This document shows positions 22,622 to 30,615 of a DNA stretch of 64,000 bases, in pieces. Origin of the DNA: Halorubrum sp. CSM-61 (GTDB lineage Archaea; Halobacteriota; Halobacteria; Halobacteriales; Haloferacaceae); the NCBI RefSeq assembly GCF_003781945.1, contig NZ_RJJW01000001.1:453921-517920 (forward strand), in the 5' to 3' direction. The translations under genes and the position numbers were made by a program. Positions within the stretch are counted from its first letter, which is position 1. Each line of letters starts with the position of its first letter. The notes below the pieces were generated by a model, which worked only from the letters and a program-made list of their open reading frames with translations, did not search any database and had not been told where the DNA came from.

Positions 22622-23812
22622 ATCAGCTGAGCGCGGATCGCGTTCGAGCACGGTCTCCCGCAGGTGACCTACGAGGTGCGCGACCAGATTCGGAGGCACG
22701 GCGTTCGCCGCCTGTCGGTACTGTTCGACGCGAGTGCCGGCGAAGGTCACCATGTCGGGGAACGTCTGGAGACGGGCGACCTCGCGAACGGTCAGCCGTC
22801 GCACGTCGTCGACGGGCTCGGACGGCGTCGAGGGCGAGCGCCCGACGTGCGACACCGGTGCAGTACCGTCTGAGACAGTCATGGTCGGCGCGGGCTCCTC
22901 CGGGTGCAACCGCCGGCTCGTCGTGCGCTCACCGCTGTACCCGAGCGGCCATTCGGCGTACTTCTCGCGCGTCTCGGCAGCGTGATCGGGTGCGACGTGG
23001 TTCGGCGGGATCGCGACGATCGTCCCGCCGACCTCTCGATGCCCGGCGACGGTATGCGGGTCGACGCGGTGGCGCCCCCACTCGCCGGCGCCGGGCTGGA
23101 CCGTCTCGATCGTCTCGTGAATCGGATCGTCAGCCGGCGGCATCGACGCGATCGGCGCGGGCAGCTCGTTGAGGGCGTCGCCCGCAGTGTCGTACCCCGG
23201 CAACGCGGTCCCGGTGAGCGTCCGGGTCGGCGCCGGCGCCGTCACCACGGGCGGTTCCCACTGGTCGGGCGTCGGGAGGTCCTCGCGAACAGCGACGAGA
23301 AACACCCGCTCACGAGCCTGCGGGACGTTGTAGTCGGCAGCGTCCAACCGGACGGTCGCCACGGTGTAGCCGTCGCCGGCGTCCGCGAGCGCGTCCACGA
23401 GCGCACTGTGGGTCGGCCCGTGGAGGTCCTGTAGGCCGACGACGTTCTCGACGACCACAAGCTTCGGAGTGACCGCGTCCGCCCATTCGGGCACGCAAAA
23501 GGCGAGCTGGTTGCGTGGGTCGTCTTCGATACTTCCGCCGGACGACGAGTACCCCTGACACGGCGGCCCAGCGAACAGTAGTTCGAGGTCGTCCGGAACG
23601 CGCTCAGGACGCACGTCGGTCGCGTCGCCGAACTGCGCGATATCCGTTCCCTCGGTGTGGTTCACCTGATACGCATACGACGCGACCGGATCGGTCTCCC
23701 ACGCCGCCCGCACGTCGAACCCGGCGGCGACGAGCCCGATCGTCGCGCCGCCGATCCCCGAGAACATATCGACCACCGTCGGGCCATCCTCCGGGAGTGA
23801 GAGCGCCGGCAT
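22607..23812 (-). CDS. dcm: DNA (cytosine-5) methyltransferase
   Basis: 401 residues with C5-methyltransferase motifs in order: I (DMFSGIGG, residues 15-22), IV (PPCQG with catalytic Cys, near 83), VI (ENV, near 121), VIII (QARERVF) and X (NAVPP near the C-terminus). The variable target-recognition region lies about 190-310. The ATG at 23812 forms TGATG with the preceding stop; an ATG nine bases upstream is possible. No cognate endonuclease is visible, so self-protection or orphan methylation is likely. Confidence 0.92.
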   Translation of the reverse strand: MPALSLPEDGPTVVDMFSGIGGATIGLVAAGFDVRAAWETDPVASYAYQVNHTEGTDIAQFGDATDVRPERVPDDLELLFAGPPCQGYSSSGGSIEDDPRNQLAFCVPEWADAVTPKLVVVENVVGLQDLHGPTHSALVDALADAGDGYTVATVRLDAADYNVPQARERVFLVAVREDLPTPDQWEPPVVTAPAPTRTLTGTALPGYDTAGDALNELPAPIASMPPADDPIHETIETVQPGAGEWGRHRVDPHTVAGHREVGGTIVAIPPNHVAPDHAAETREKYAEWPLGYSGERTTSRRLHPEEPAPTMTVSDGTAPVSHVGRSPSTPSEPVDDVRRLTVREVARLQTFPDMVTFAGTRVEQYRQAANAVPPNLVAHLVGHLRETVLERDPRSADVTTI

Positions 23813-24396
23813 CAGCACCACCCACCGATTTCGGCCTGTTCGGTCGTCTCCTCGACGGCCGAACCCCCGGTGTCATCGTCGATGATCCCGGCCTCGATGG
23901 CTGCCTCGACCCGGTCGGCGTGCGATTTCCGGACGGAATGGCCGGACGGGCGCTCACACTTCGTCCCGGCGCCGGCGCCGCAGTGCGGACACGCCACGCC
24001 TCGGGCGTCGCGATCGCGCTGACTCGCCCCGCCGCGCTCGTTGCGGTCGTTCGTGTCGGCAATCTCCTCGATCTGCTCCCGAAAGCGAGTTCGACGCTGG
24101 CCATTCACGCCCTCGAACCCGTCCGGCGAGTCCCACGCCGTCGTCTCGTACCACCCGTCGGCCGCCGCTTCCAGTGTGAGCCACTGCGCCGGCGACGGGT
24201 CCCGCGCGTAGATGTTCACGAGGTGATCCGTAATCGGGTGCGGCGACTCGTCGGCGTCATCGACCGACTCCGGGCCGCACCCGCAGGCGACGATAAACCC
24301 GCCGTCGCCGGTCTTCATGATCCGAACGTCGGCACCGGGCACGTCGTGGTCGGCGTCGCCGACGTGGCAGTCGTAGGTGAGGACGCGATCGGTCAT
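23812..24396 (-). CDS. Protein with phage-type zinc finger
   Basis: 194 residues. Near the C-terminus (about residues 133-165) is CPHCGAGAGTKCERPSG followed by H-x3-R, matching the CPxCGA-x-GxxC-x-G-x-HxxR zinc finger common in phage and actinobacterial small proteins. The N-terminal domain has a CGCG cluster after GGFIVA. It sits between the C5 methyltransferase and the N4/N6 methyltransferase cluster. DNA binding is inferred. Confidence 0.6.
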   Translation of the reverse strand: MTDRVLTYDCHVGDADHDVPGADVRIMKTGDGGFIVACGCGPESVDDADESPHPITDHLVNIYARDPSPAQWLTLEAAADGWYETTAWDSPDGFEGVNGQRRTRFREQIEEIADTNDRNERGGASQRDRDARGVACPHCGAGAGTKCERPSGHSVRKSHADRVEAAIEAGIIDDDTGGSAVEETTEQAEIGGWC

Positions 24397-24398
24397 TC

Positions 24399-25121
24399 TT
24401 AGCCCTCGAAAGCGTCGAGTCCCGATTGTCCGGGAACCATGCCCTCAGCCTCGATCCCGTGTTGATCGCGAGCCCACTCCCGAGTCTGTTTGAGCGCAAC
24501 CTCCAGCCCGCACTCGTCGGGAAGAGTAAGCAAGGGTTCGCGCTCGCTGGAATCCGCCCGCGTCCACGGTGCCCGCTCGACAGTCGCCGCCCCACTTCCG
24601 TCCCAGACGTGGAGATACAGATAGTCGTACTCGCCGACCGGCCCGGCGCCACCACCGAACAGCGACGAGCGCTCCGGGGCGCCCCGGCGCCGGTAGTAGA
24701 TCGTCTGGTCGCGCTCCGCGATCTCGTACAATTCGAGCACGTACCCCGCGGGCGGGGTGAACACCGCCTCGGTCACGCGCGGATGGGACCACTCGCCCGG
24801 CGCGTGATGACGCATCCAACCGAGCGCGCGGTCGCACATGGCCGCCGTGGCAGCTCGGTCTTCCGGGGTCGCATCCTCGTGGTTCAACCCCTCGACCGTT
24901 GCAGAGCGCTCCTCGACGGTGACCGTCCGCTGGATGCCAGACACGCGGGCGTCTCCGATCGCGAGCCGGGTGCGGCTGGTCGAGCACCAGACACCGACGA
25001 ACGCGGACCCGTCGTCGGCCATCCAGACGTGACCGTTGATCCCGGACTCCGGGTCGTGCGACCAGCCGTTCACGCCCGCGGGAAGCTCGTAGTCGTCGGG
25101 GAGGGGCGGCTTCGAGCCCAT
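24399..25121 (-). CDS. Hypothetical protein
   Basis: 240 residues, beta-rich (INGHVWMADDGSAFVGVWC, GYVLELYEIAERDQTIYYRRRG, YDYLYLHVWDGSG), with three scattered Cys. It is packed between modification genes with no gap upstream. Not recognised. Confidence 0.6.
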   Translation of the reverse strand: MGSKPPLPDDYELPAGVNGWSHDPESGINGHVWMADDGSAFVGVWCSTSRTRLAIGDARVSGIQRTVTVEERSATVEGLNHEDATPEDRAATAAMCDRALGWMRHHAPGEWSHPRVTEAVFTPPAGYVLELYEIAERDQTIYYRRRGAPERSSLFGGGAGPVGEYDYLYLHVWDGSGAATVERAPWTRADSSEREPLLTLPDECGLEVALKQTREWARDQHGIEAEGMVPGQSGLDAFEG

Positions 25122-25844
25122 TCACGCCCACCCCGAGAGCGACGCTTGGCGATTCAGTTCGTCCGTACGCCGCCGTTCATACGCGTCTCGGGCGTCAGAC
25201 TCCACGTCGATCGCGAGAACATCCGGGTCCTCGTACAGCATCTCGGCGGCGATCGCCGTCGGCGCGGTCCCCGCACACGGAACGAGAATCCGATCGTCGC
25301 TCGCCGTCGCTTCGCGGACCCACGTCTTGTACGGCGAGAGTGGTTTCACTGTCCCCCAACCGTACTGTTCGTGCTGGCGGTCGGCGACGGAGTACGACGA
25401 CAACCCCGGACACGACGCCGGCGACGCCATGACGACCGAGTAGCCGCCAGAGGAGCCATACTGGCCGGGTGTCGAACAATCGGGCGTCCCATCCGCCGAC
25501 AGCAGCGTGACGCCACCAGAGCGAGCGCACCCGGAATCGAGACGGTCGCATAACCACTCGAACAGTTGGGGGAACAGCCACGAGTCGGTATCGGCGACAA
25601 GGATCCCGTCCGGGCGAAGCACCCGGATGCACTCGGCCACGATATCTGTGACGACGAACTCGTGCTTATCGGGCTCGAAATGGTCGTCCTCCCGCGAGAA
25701 CGGATGCGTCGGATACTCGACGCCGAAGGCGTTGCCACGCTTCGGTCGCGCCCACGCGTCGTCGAGGTGGATAAACGCGACTGAGTCATCAGGCTCCGAT
25801 CGGATCTCCTCGTACGCGTCGGCGACGCGATACTCGACGACCAT
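25122..25844 (-). CDS. Putative DNA N4/N6-type methyltransferase
   Basis: 240 residues. The order is beta-class: a catalytic-loop-like segment first (SVAFIHLDDAWARP, where DPPY is expected), a long target region, then the SAM-binding motif near residues 192-208 (ILVPCAGTAPTAIAAEML). ECIRVLRPDGILVAD is also typical of DNA methyltransferases. DDAW in place of DPPY/SPPY means activity needs proof. The start chosen forms TGATG with the upstream gene; ATG nine bases earlier is the alternative. Confidence 0.6.
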   Translation of the reverse strand: MVVEYRVADAYEEIRSEPDDSVAFIHLDDAWARPKRGNAFGVEYPTHPFSREDDHFEPDKHEFVVTDIVAECIRVLRPDGILVADTDSWLFPQLFEWLCDRLDSGCARSGGVTLLSADGTPDCSTPGQYGSSGGYSVVMASPASCPGLSSYSVADRQHEQYGWGTVKPLSPYKTWVREATASDDRILVPCAGTAPTAIAAEMLYEDPDVLAIDVESDARDAYERRRTDELNRQASLSGWA

Positions 25845-26578
25845 CAGGACCACCCCTCGATCGACGCCTGTTCGGCACCACGCTCCGGCTCGATCGGCTC
25901 CGTCTCCTCGGTCGCCTCTTCAAGCCGGTCGAGGTAGTGCCAGTACTGGTTCTGGAACACGTTTGTCGTATCTGCCGAGTCGAACCCCTGCCGGTAGGCC
26001 CACACGAGCCCGTCTTCGCCGCCGGGACACCCGACGTGCGTCCGGAGGTCGTGCTCGTCGGCGAGTCGAACAATCTCGGACGCGTGCGCTCGCTTCCAGC
26101 GGGTCGTCCCGCCGACGAACACGCCTTGACAGCCCTCGATAGCCTCAAACTGTTCGGCGACCGGCAGCCCCGGCTGGAGCACCCAGTAGCGCATACACTG
26201 GCCGGAGCCGACGCCCATCGAGCGGTCGTAGAGCCACTCCTGATGCCGCTGGATCGTTGCCTCGGCGGCGCCGTACACGTCCGGGAGGACGAGAAAGTCG
26301 GGGCTCCGCGGCATCTCGATCAGCGCGCGCTCCACGGTCTCGACCCACGCCTCCGGATCGAAGTGATCCGTGAACGCACCATTGTCCAGAAAGTACGGAT
26401 CCTGATGCGGCGTCATCTTCGCGGGCGTCCACCCGTAGCCGTGCGAGTGTGAGGGCGCGTGTCGCCGCGCTCGCTTGAGATTCTCCGGGCTCGCGCCGGT
26501 GTAGTAGAGCCGCACTACACCCACCCGCTGGTCGACGGCTGTTCGATAACGTCCGAGCTGCGATACTGGAGCGGGCAT
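25844..26578 (-). CDS. Queuine/archaeosine transglycosylase-like (TGT/DpdA-like) protein
   Basis: 244 residues in a TIM-barrel pattern. Motifs are YFLDNGAFTDHFDPEAW (DNGAF being the family's Asp-containing box), PDFLVLPDVYG, YWVLQPGLPVAEQF, GVFVGGTTRW and LRTHVGCPGG. Phage TGT relatives called DpdA insert 7-deazaguanines into DNA. Placement beside two DNA methyltransferases favours a DNA substrate; this is inference. No preQ0-synthesis gene is in the window, so the base would come from host archaeosine precursors. The start lies behind an unusual double leader (26515-26623). Confidence 0.6.
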   Translation of the reverse strand: MPAPVSQLGRYRTAVDQRVGVVRLYYTGASPENLKRARRHAPSHSHGYGWTPAKMTPHQDPYFLDNGAFTDHFDPEAWVETVERALIEMPRSPDFLVLPDVYGAAEATIQRHQEWLYDRSMGVGSGQCMRYWVLQPGLPVAEQFEAIEGCQGVFVGGTTRWKRAHASEIVRLADEHDLRTHVGCPGGEDGLVWAYRQGFDSADTTNVFQNQYWHYLDRLEEATEETEPIEPERGAEQASIEGWS

Positions 26579-26592
26579 AGGGGGTTGTGCAT
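26515..26592 (-). CDS. Leader micro-ORF overlapping the TGT-like start
   Basis: 25 codons (MHNPLCPLQYRSSDV...). Its ATG at 26592, not the ATG of the TGT-like gene, has the correct spacing from GGTGACCAC. Codons 2-5 are the CACAACCCCCT element. It runs out of frame through the first 64 bases of the TGT-like gene, so it could limit or couple that gene's translation. Confidence 0.45.
   Translation of the reverse strand: MHNPLCPLQYRSSDVIEQPSTSGWV
26579..26590 (-). promoter_or_regulatory. GCACAACCCCCT element
   Basis: Exact copy directly before the ATG at 26578 and overlapping the ATG at 26592. Confidence 0.6.
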
Positions 26593-26594
26593 CG

Positions 26595-26670
26595 GTGGTC
26601 ACCTGCGCGCCGGGTTTCCCCGGCCTTGCCACTACGTCTCTTGCGCTCTTACTTATAATTTACTACGTAG
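26595..26670 (-). promoter_or_regulatory. GAAA-hairpin leader with GGTGACCAC and promoter
   Basis: Promoter with CTACGTAGTAAATTATAAG (about 26651-26669); CCGGG-GAAA-CCCGG hairpin at 26610-26623; GGTGACCAC at 26595-26603. Confidence 0.7.
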
Positions 26671-26686
26671 AAAAGACGTAACTACA

Positions 26687-26815
26687 CTACCGATGCACAA
26701 CGAGCAACCGCGTGCCGAGCCGGACGCCCATGATCAGCATGAACGCGCCGACGAACGACAGGATCGCCGTCGCGACGAACACGGCCCACCCGAGTGAGAC
26801 GATCCCGGCGGTCAT
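26687..26815 (-). CDS. Small single-pass membrane protein (42 residues)
   Basis: Starts at the ATG in an ATGA overlap with the preceding gene. One long hydrophobic helix (VSLGWAVFVATAILSFVGAF) is followed by a short basic tail. Not recognised; coupled to the 26812 gene. Confidence 0.55.
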   Translation of the reverse strand: MTAGIVSLGWAVFVATAILSFVGAFMLIMGVRLGTRLLVVHR

Positions 26816-27564
26816 GGGCTCGCGCGTTCGACGCGTTCGAGACGCGTGCAGGCGCCGGAGCGCTGCCACGTCCCATCGAGCCCGCCGTCGGGCGTCGCGA
26901 GGTGGAGCGCATCCTCTCCGGTCGCCGTCCGGTAGGTCAACACGCGGATGCGCTCGCCGTCGGCGTCAGTGTCGAGAAAGACGTGCCGGGCGCCGGCGAA
27001 CAGCTCACTCGCGACGGGCGGGCTGTCGTCGACGCGGTCGACGGTCGCGAGCATCGACTCGTGCTCCTCTCCGGCGACGCGGACGCGGTCGCCCGCCGAG
27101 AGGTCTCGCGCCGTCTGGACCGCCGTGAGCCCACCGTCTGGCTGGAGTCGAATCCTGCCGGCCGTGCGTCGGTCGCGATCGACACGCACCCCAGCGGGAA
27201 CGCGAAACACGCACTCCGTCTCACCGCCGCGCTCATGCTCATCAACTCGCACCTGACTCGTGCGAAACACCGGCCGGAACGTCGATCCATCGTACCGATC
27301 GATCCGAACGTCGGGAAGCTCGGGATCGGACTCGGCAACCAGCAGGTACGTCGTGTCGTCCCCCGTGGCGCGGATGCCCTCGACACCGAAGTCGCCGATC
27401 TGGTGGAGCACACGGAGCGACAGATCGAGCGGTGCGACCCGGACGTGGTCGTAGCGCTCGGCCCGCCGGAGCGTCGCGATCGCCGCCGACCGCTCGCTGT
27501 CGCTTTCGGTCTCCGTGTCTGTCTCTGTACGCCCTCGCCCCGTCGTCTGGATCTGATCTACCAT
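26812..27564 (-). CDS. Hypothetical protein with acidic repeat N-terminus
   Basis: 250 residues. After a short basic start comes TETDTETESDSE, the same peptide style as the GATACC tracts but written with GAGAC/GACAC codons, so the DNA repeat is absent here. The remainder is beta-rich (HVRVAPLDLSLRVLHQ, CVFRVPAGVRVDRDRR). The start is set by the hairpin leader (GGTGACCACAC-ATG). Not recognised. Confidence 0.6.
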   Translation of the reverse strand: MVDQIQTTGRGRTETDTETESDSERSAAIATLRRAERYDHVRVAPLDLSLRVLHQIGDFGVEGIRATGDDTTYLLVAESDPELPDVRIDRYDGSTFRPVFRTSQVRVDEHERGGETECVFRVPAGVRVDRDRRTAGRIRLQPDGGLTAVQTARDLSAGDRVRVAGEEHESMLATVDRVDDSPPVASELFAGARHVFLDTDADGERIRVLTYRTATGEDALHLATPDGGLDGTWQRSGACTRLERVERASP

Positions 27565-27566
27565 GT

Positions 27567-27650
27567 GTGGTCACCCGCAACCCGAGTTTCCTCGGGGGCT
27601 ACCTGCACTAACACACGCACCCCACATAAGTATTACTATGCAAAATAGAC
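27567..27650 (-). promoter_or_regulatory. GAAA-hairpin leader with GGTGACCAC and promoter
   Basis: Promoter TTTTGCATAGTAATACTTATG (about 27624-27644); CCCGAG-GAAA-CTCGGG hairpin (27581-27596); GGTGACCAC (27567-27575). The GAG/CTC pairs differ from other copies in a compensatory way. Confidence 0.7.
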
Positions 27651-27699
27651 TTATACAGGTCGAAACGCGACGTTGCCGGCGGTCGTCGTTGCGCTCGCG

Positions 27700-28467
27700 T
27701 TAGGAAAGGCCGAGTTCGCGGGCGGCGTCAGCGGAAATCGTCAGCGCGCGCTCGCCACGCGAGACGTTGCCCTCGACGCACTCGGTAATTAGGTCGTGGA
27801 GATCCTTGAGGTACGACGCCGGTCGCTCCTCCTGTATGCGCGTCGTCGCCTTCCTCTCAAAGTGCGCGCCGCGGTGGGCGACGTACACCTCGACGAATCG
27901 CCGCCGGATCGACTCGGGGCTCTCCCAGACGACCGCCGGGACGGCGTCGAGGCTCGTCTTCGCGCCGTGCGGGGCGCCCATGGCGACGAGACACCGGCCG
28001 AGCACCGAGGCGTCCGTCGCCGGGTACAGTTCGGTCGCGCGGCCGTCACTATCGACGTGCCGGCGCTGCGTGTCGACGCCGACCGCCGCGAACGCCGCTT
28101 CGATCGCGTCGTGGTCGACCCGCCGCCCGGTCGAGATCGCGGGGACGAACGTCTCGTTGATGCTCCCGCCCGCGAGGACGTGCGCGAGGAGCTCGACGAG
28201 CGCGCCAGCCATGTCACAATCCGGATCGAGCCACCCGTTCGCGCTCGCGGTCTCGATCCCGCGGACGGGATCGGGCTTCCCGCCGTTGAGCCATCCTCGA
28301 ACGCGCTCGGGCGGCAATTCGAGCGCGTTTCCGACGGCCGTCCGACCTGCGTTCGGGTTCTCGGCGGCATACGCCTGCACGCGCTGGTAGTCCTCGACCT
28401 TGTCCCACGGGTCGGGGTAGACGCGATCGGAGTAGGTCCGCGCGATCAAGCGCGCCGCCGGTTCCAT
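27700..28467 (-). CDS. HTH plus LAGLIDADG-like homing-endonuclease-fold protein
   Basis: 255 residues from the ATG at 28467; the longer upstream frame is not haloarchaeal-like. Residues 28-65 form a helix-turn-helix (AGRTAVGNALELPPERVRGWLNG). Two LAGLIDADG-like helices follow: ALVELLAHVLAGGSINETFVP and VLGRCLVAMGAPHGAKTSLDAVPAV with FVEVYVAHRG. The acidic residue normally ending each LAGLIDADG helix is not clear, so a regulatory use of the fold is possible. It stands alone. Confidence 0.5.
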   Translation of the reverse strand: MEPAARLIARTYSDRVYPDPWDKVEDYQRVQAYAAENPNAGRTAVGNALELPPERVRGWLNGGKPDPVRGIETASANGWLDPDCDMAGALVELLAHVLAGGSINETFVPAISTGRRVDHDAIEAAFAAVGVDTQRRHVDSDGRATELYPATDASVLGRCLVAMGAPHGAKTSLDAVPAVVWESPESIRRRFVEVYVAHRGAHFERKATTRIQEERPASYLKDLHDLITECVEGNVSRGERALTISADAARELGLS

Positions 28468-28721
28468 ATGCCGTATGTTGACAGCCTGAGAGATACGTCT
28501 TGCGGGGTGATTTTCAAACCAGAGATTTGGGTCGGTGTGTTTATGCCCCTCCTCGGAGTTAATTCGACCATACCAACGGACGAAACGGAGACAACAGTGG
28601 GATGGGGGCCATCCCACCATCTCGGGTCCGCGCAAACGGGGCGCCTTGAAAGGGCACCTGTCAGTATGCGCCCGAGTGTCGTTAACCTTCGTATCTGTCT
28701 CGTTGGTGACACAACGAAACA

Positions 28722-29186
28722 ATGAACCTCAAAACAGCATTTCAGGGAGACGATCGGGCGGTCAGTCCCGTAATCGGAGTCATACTCATGGTGGCAATAA
28801 CCGTGATTCTGGCGGCCGTGATCGGGACGTTCGTGCTCGGACTCGGTGACAGTCTCGGCGACAGTCAGCCCAGCGCCACGATTAGTACGTCGACAAACTC
28901 CACTGCGATTTCGCTTGAACACGCGGGCGGTGACCGGATCGAATCCGGCGACCTCCGAGTCATTGTTGATGACGAAACCAACAGTAACTCGTCAGCAGTC
29001 GATCAGTCCAATGAGTTTAATTCCACATACACTGTGGGAGACACCGAACATATCAGATTCGACTCTGGCGGCACCGACACTGAAGTCCGGGTTAGGATCA
29101 TCCACACGTCATCCGATTCAATCATCTTTGATCGGAGATTGACGGTTCAGGCCGCTTCCAGCCCTAACTTCGACTTCAGCTCGTAA
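28722..29186 (+). CDS. Type IV pilin-like protein
   Basis: 154 residues. The N-terminus (DDRAVSPVIGVILMVAITVI) is the haloarchaeal pilin signal: charged leader, prepilin-peptidase cut before AVSPVIG, then the hydrophobic assembly helix. The exported domain is Thr/Ser/Asn-rich with several N-x-S/T sites. It faces the second pilin (29245-29655) in convergent orientation. It could form an adhesive pilus or a minor pilin. Confidence 0.85.
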   Translation: MNLKTAFQGDDRAVSPVIGVILMVAITVILAAVIGTFVLGLGDSLGDSQPSATISTSTNSTAISLEHAGGDRIESGDLRVIVDDETNSNSSAVDQSNEFNSTYTVGDTEHIRFDSGGTDTEVRVRIIHTSSDSIIFDRRLTVQAASSPNFDFSS

Positions 29187-29244
29187 TCTGAGCCAACGTC
29201 GTCATTTTTTGAAGGTATAAATAGGAGAAAATCCCAGCGATAGC

Positions 29245-29655
29245 TTACTCCTCAGCCCGGAGTAACACCTCCTCGTCGCCGTACGGGCCGGAGTGAACAA
29301 CGACGATCGTCCGATTCGCCCCGACGGCATCGACCGTCACCGAGTCGCCGGGACTCACATCTCCGTACTCGCCCCAGCGCTGCGACCGACGAACGTCGCC
29401 GTCGATCAGGAGCTCCTCTGCGGGCACGGCGTCGCCACCGGTGTGCGTCACCTCGACGCTATCACCGTTGAACGCGACGGAAAACTCGGCGTCAACGCCT
29501 TCGTCGCCCATCTCGGCCGTCTGATCGCCGACGATCTGCAAGACGAGCGTGCCGGCGGCCGCCGAGATAACGACGGTGATTGCGATCATCAATACGACAC
29601 CGATAACGGGGCTGACGCCCCGATCGGCTTCGCCAAACTGCCGGATACTACCCAT
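29245..29655 (-). CDS. Type IV pilin-like protein
   Basis: 136 residues with the pilin signal ADRGVSPVIGVVLMIAITVV and assembly helix. The short beta-rich exported domain (AEFSVAFNGDSVEVTHTGGDAVPAEEL) is the archaeal type IV pilin C-terminal style. Its start is set by a hairpin leader, so it belongs to the shared regulon, unlike the 28722 pilin. Confidence 0.85.
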   Translation of the reverse strand: MGSIRQFGEADRGVSPVIGVVLMIAITVVISAAAGTLVLQIVGDQTAEMGDEGVDAEFSVAFNGDSVEVTHTGGDAVPAEELLIDGDVRRSQRWGEYGDVSPGDSVTVDAVGANRTIVVVHSGPYGDEEVLLRAEE

Positions 29656-29657
29656 TT

Positions 29658-29735
29658 GTGGTCACCTGCGAGCCGGGTTTCCCCGACTCACTTCGATAGT
29701 ATACCCGACCACACATATATCTTACTATGTAGAAT
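29658..29735 (-). promoter_or_regulatory. GAAA-hairpin leader with GGTGACCAC and promoter
   Basis: Promoter CTACATAGTAAGATATATG (about 29715-29733); CGGG-GAAA-CCCG (29674-29685) extended by GTGAG/CTCGC; GGTGACCAC (29658-29666). Confidence 0.7.
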
Positions 29736-29744
29736 AGACTTATT

Positions 29745-29837
29745 CTCTAAGTCTGTTATACATAGTAATACTTATGTAGCGGGCGCTTCTTTGGATAGAC
29801 GCGCACGGGGGAGAACCCCGACGCGCAAGGTGACCAC
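29745..29837 (+). promoter_or_regulatory. GAAA-type hairpin leader with GGTGACCAC and promoter
   Basis: Promoter TACATAGTAATACTTATG (29758-29775); hairpin GCGC-A-CGGGG / CCCCG-A-CGCGC with loop GAGAA (29801-29826); GGTGACCAC (29829-29837). The hairpin starts about 28 bp after the TATA centre, that is at the expected transcription start. Back-to-back with the 29658-29735 promoter. Confidence 0.75.
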
Positions 29838-29839
29838 GA

Positions 29840-30475
29840 ATGGACAACCAATCGACGACGACGAACGACGCACAGAACCCCCCGGCCGCGCCGGAGTACG
29901 AGCTGCCCTACGATCGCGACAGTGTCGCGGTCGAGAACGCAAAACGCTCAGGCTACTACGGCGTCATGTTCACCGGCGAGTACGAATGGGATAACCAGAC
30001 GTGTACGGCCGAGGCGTACGGCGAGTACGACCCGGACGCCCGCCCCGGTGACCGCCACCGGACGATCAACGGCCAACCGCGCCGGTCGCTCAAGTTCCAT
30101 ACGACGTGGATGGACGCCGACGAAGCGAAGGCGTGCCTGCGAGAAATCGGCTCGTACAACCGCTTTGACGGCGACGTGACCGCGGACGCGCTCGACGACC
30201 TCCCGGACGCGGCGAAGGTCGTTTTTGGCCGCGAGTCGTCGCCCGTGATGTACGTGTGGACGGTCGACGCGCCGGCCGTGTACGACGTGTTCGCCGACCT
30301 GATTATCGACGACACGATCGACGACCCGGACGCGATCGTGCCGGCGACGGACCACCGCCCGAACGAACTCGGCGGCGTGACGGACGCCGACACCTACCCG
30401 GTCGCGACGGTCGGCAAAGCCCGGAGCGACCTCGACGCCGGAGAGCCGACGCTGATTCGCTGTTGGTGGGATTGA
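29840..30475 (+). CDS. Hypothetical protein
   Basis: 211 residues, acidic, alpha/beta (YGVMFTGEYEWDNQTCTAEAYG, SSPVMYVWTVDAPAVYDVFADLIID), three Cys not in a zinc pattern. The start follows GGTGACCAC by two bases. Single-gene unit in the hairpin-leader group. Not recognised. Confidence 0.65.
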   Translation: MDNQSTTTNDAQNPPAAPEYELPYDRDSVAVENAKRSGYYGVMFTGEYEWDNQTCTAEAYGEYDPDARPGDRHRTINGQPRRSLKFHTTWMDADEAKACLREIGSYNRFDGDVTADALDDLPDAAKVVFGRESSPVMYVWTVDAPAVYDVFADLIIDDTIDDPDAIVPATDHRPNELGGVTDADTYPVATVGKARSDLDAGEPTLIRCWWD

Positions 30476-30545
30476 AGGGGTAACGCACTCCGCCCGCCGA
30501 TCGCGGTCTCATTCTTTGCAGTCTGGTTAAGTCTACTCTACATAG

Positions 30546-30615
30546 TAACACTTATGTGAGGTTCGTCCGTTGTGTAGGATGCGCGAGGGCGAAAGTCCGA
30601 CGTGCAGGTGACCAC
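30546..30615 (+). promoter_or_regulatory. GAAA-hairpin leader with GGTGACCAC and promoter
   Basis: Promoter CTACATAGTAACACTTATG (30538-30556); GCGCG-A-GGGC-GAAA-GTCC-G-A-CGTGC hairpin (30581-30605); GGTGACCAC (30607-30615) abuts the ATG. Confidence 0.75.

Noticed and set aside
23813-23821. ATG at 23821 as start of the C5 methyltransferase
   Set aside because: ATG at 23812 forms TGATG with the previous stop, as at neighbouring junctions; nine extra bases cannot be excluded.
28468-28722. N-terminal extension of the LAGLIDADG-like gene to 28722
   Set aside because: Cys/His/Trp-rich non-haloarchaeal composition; ATG 28467 opens sequence of normal acidic composition.
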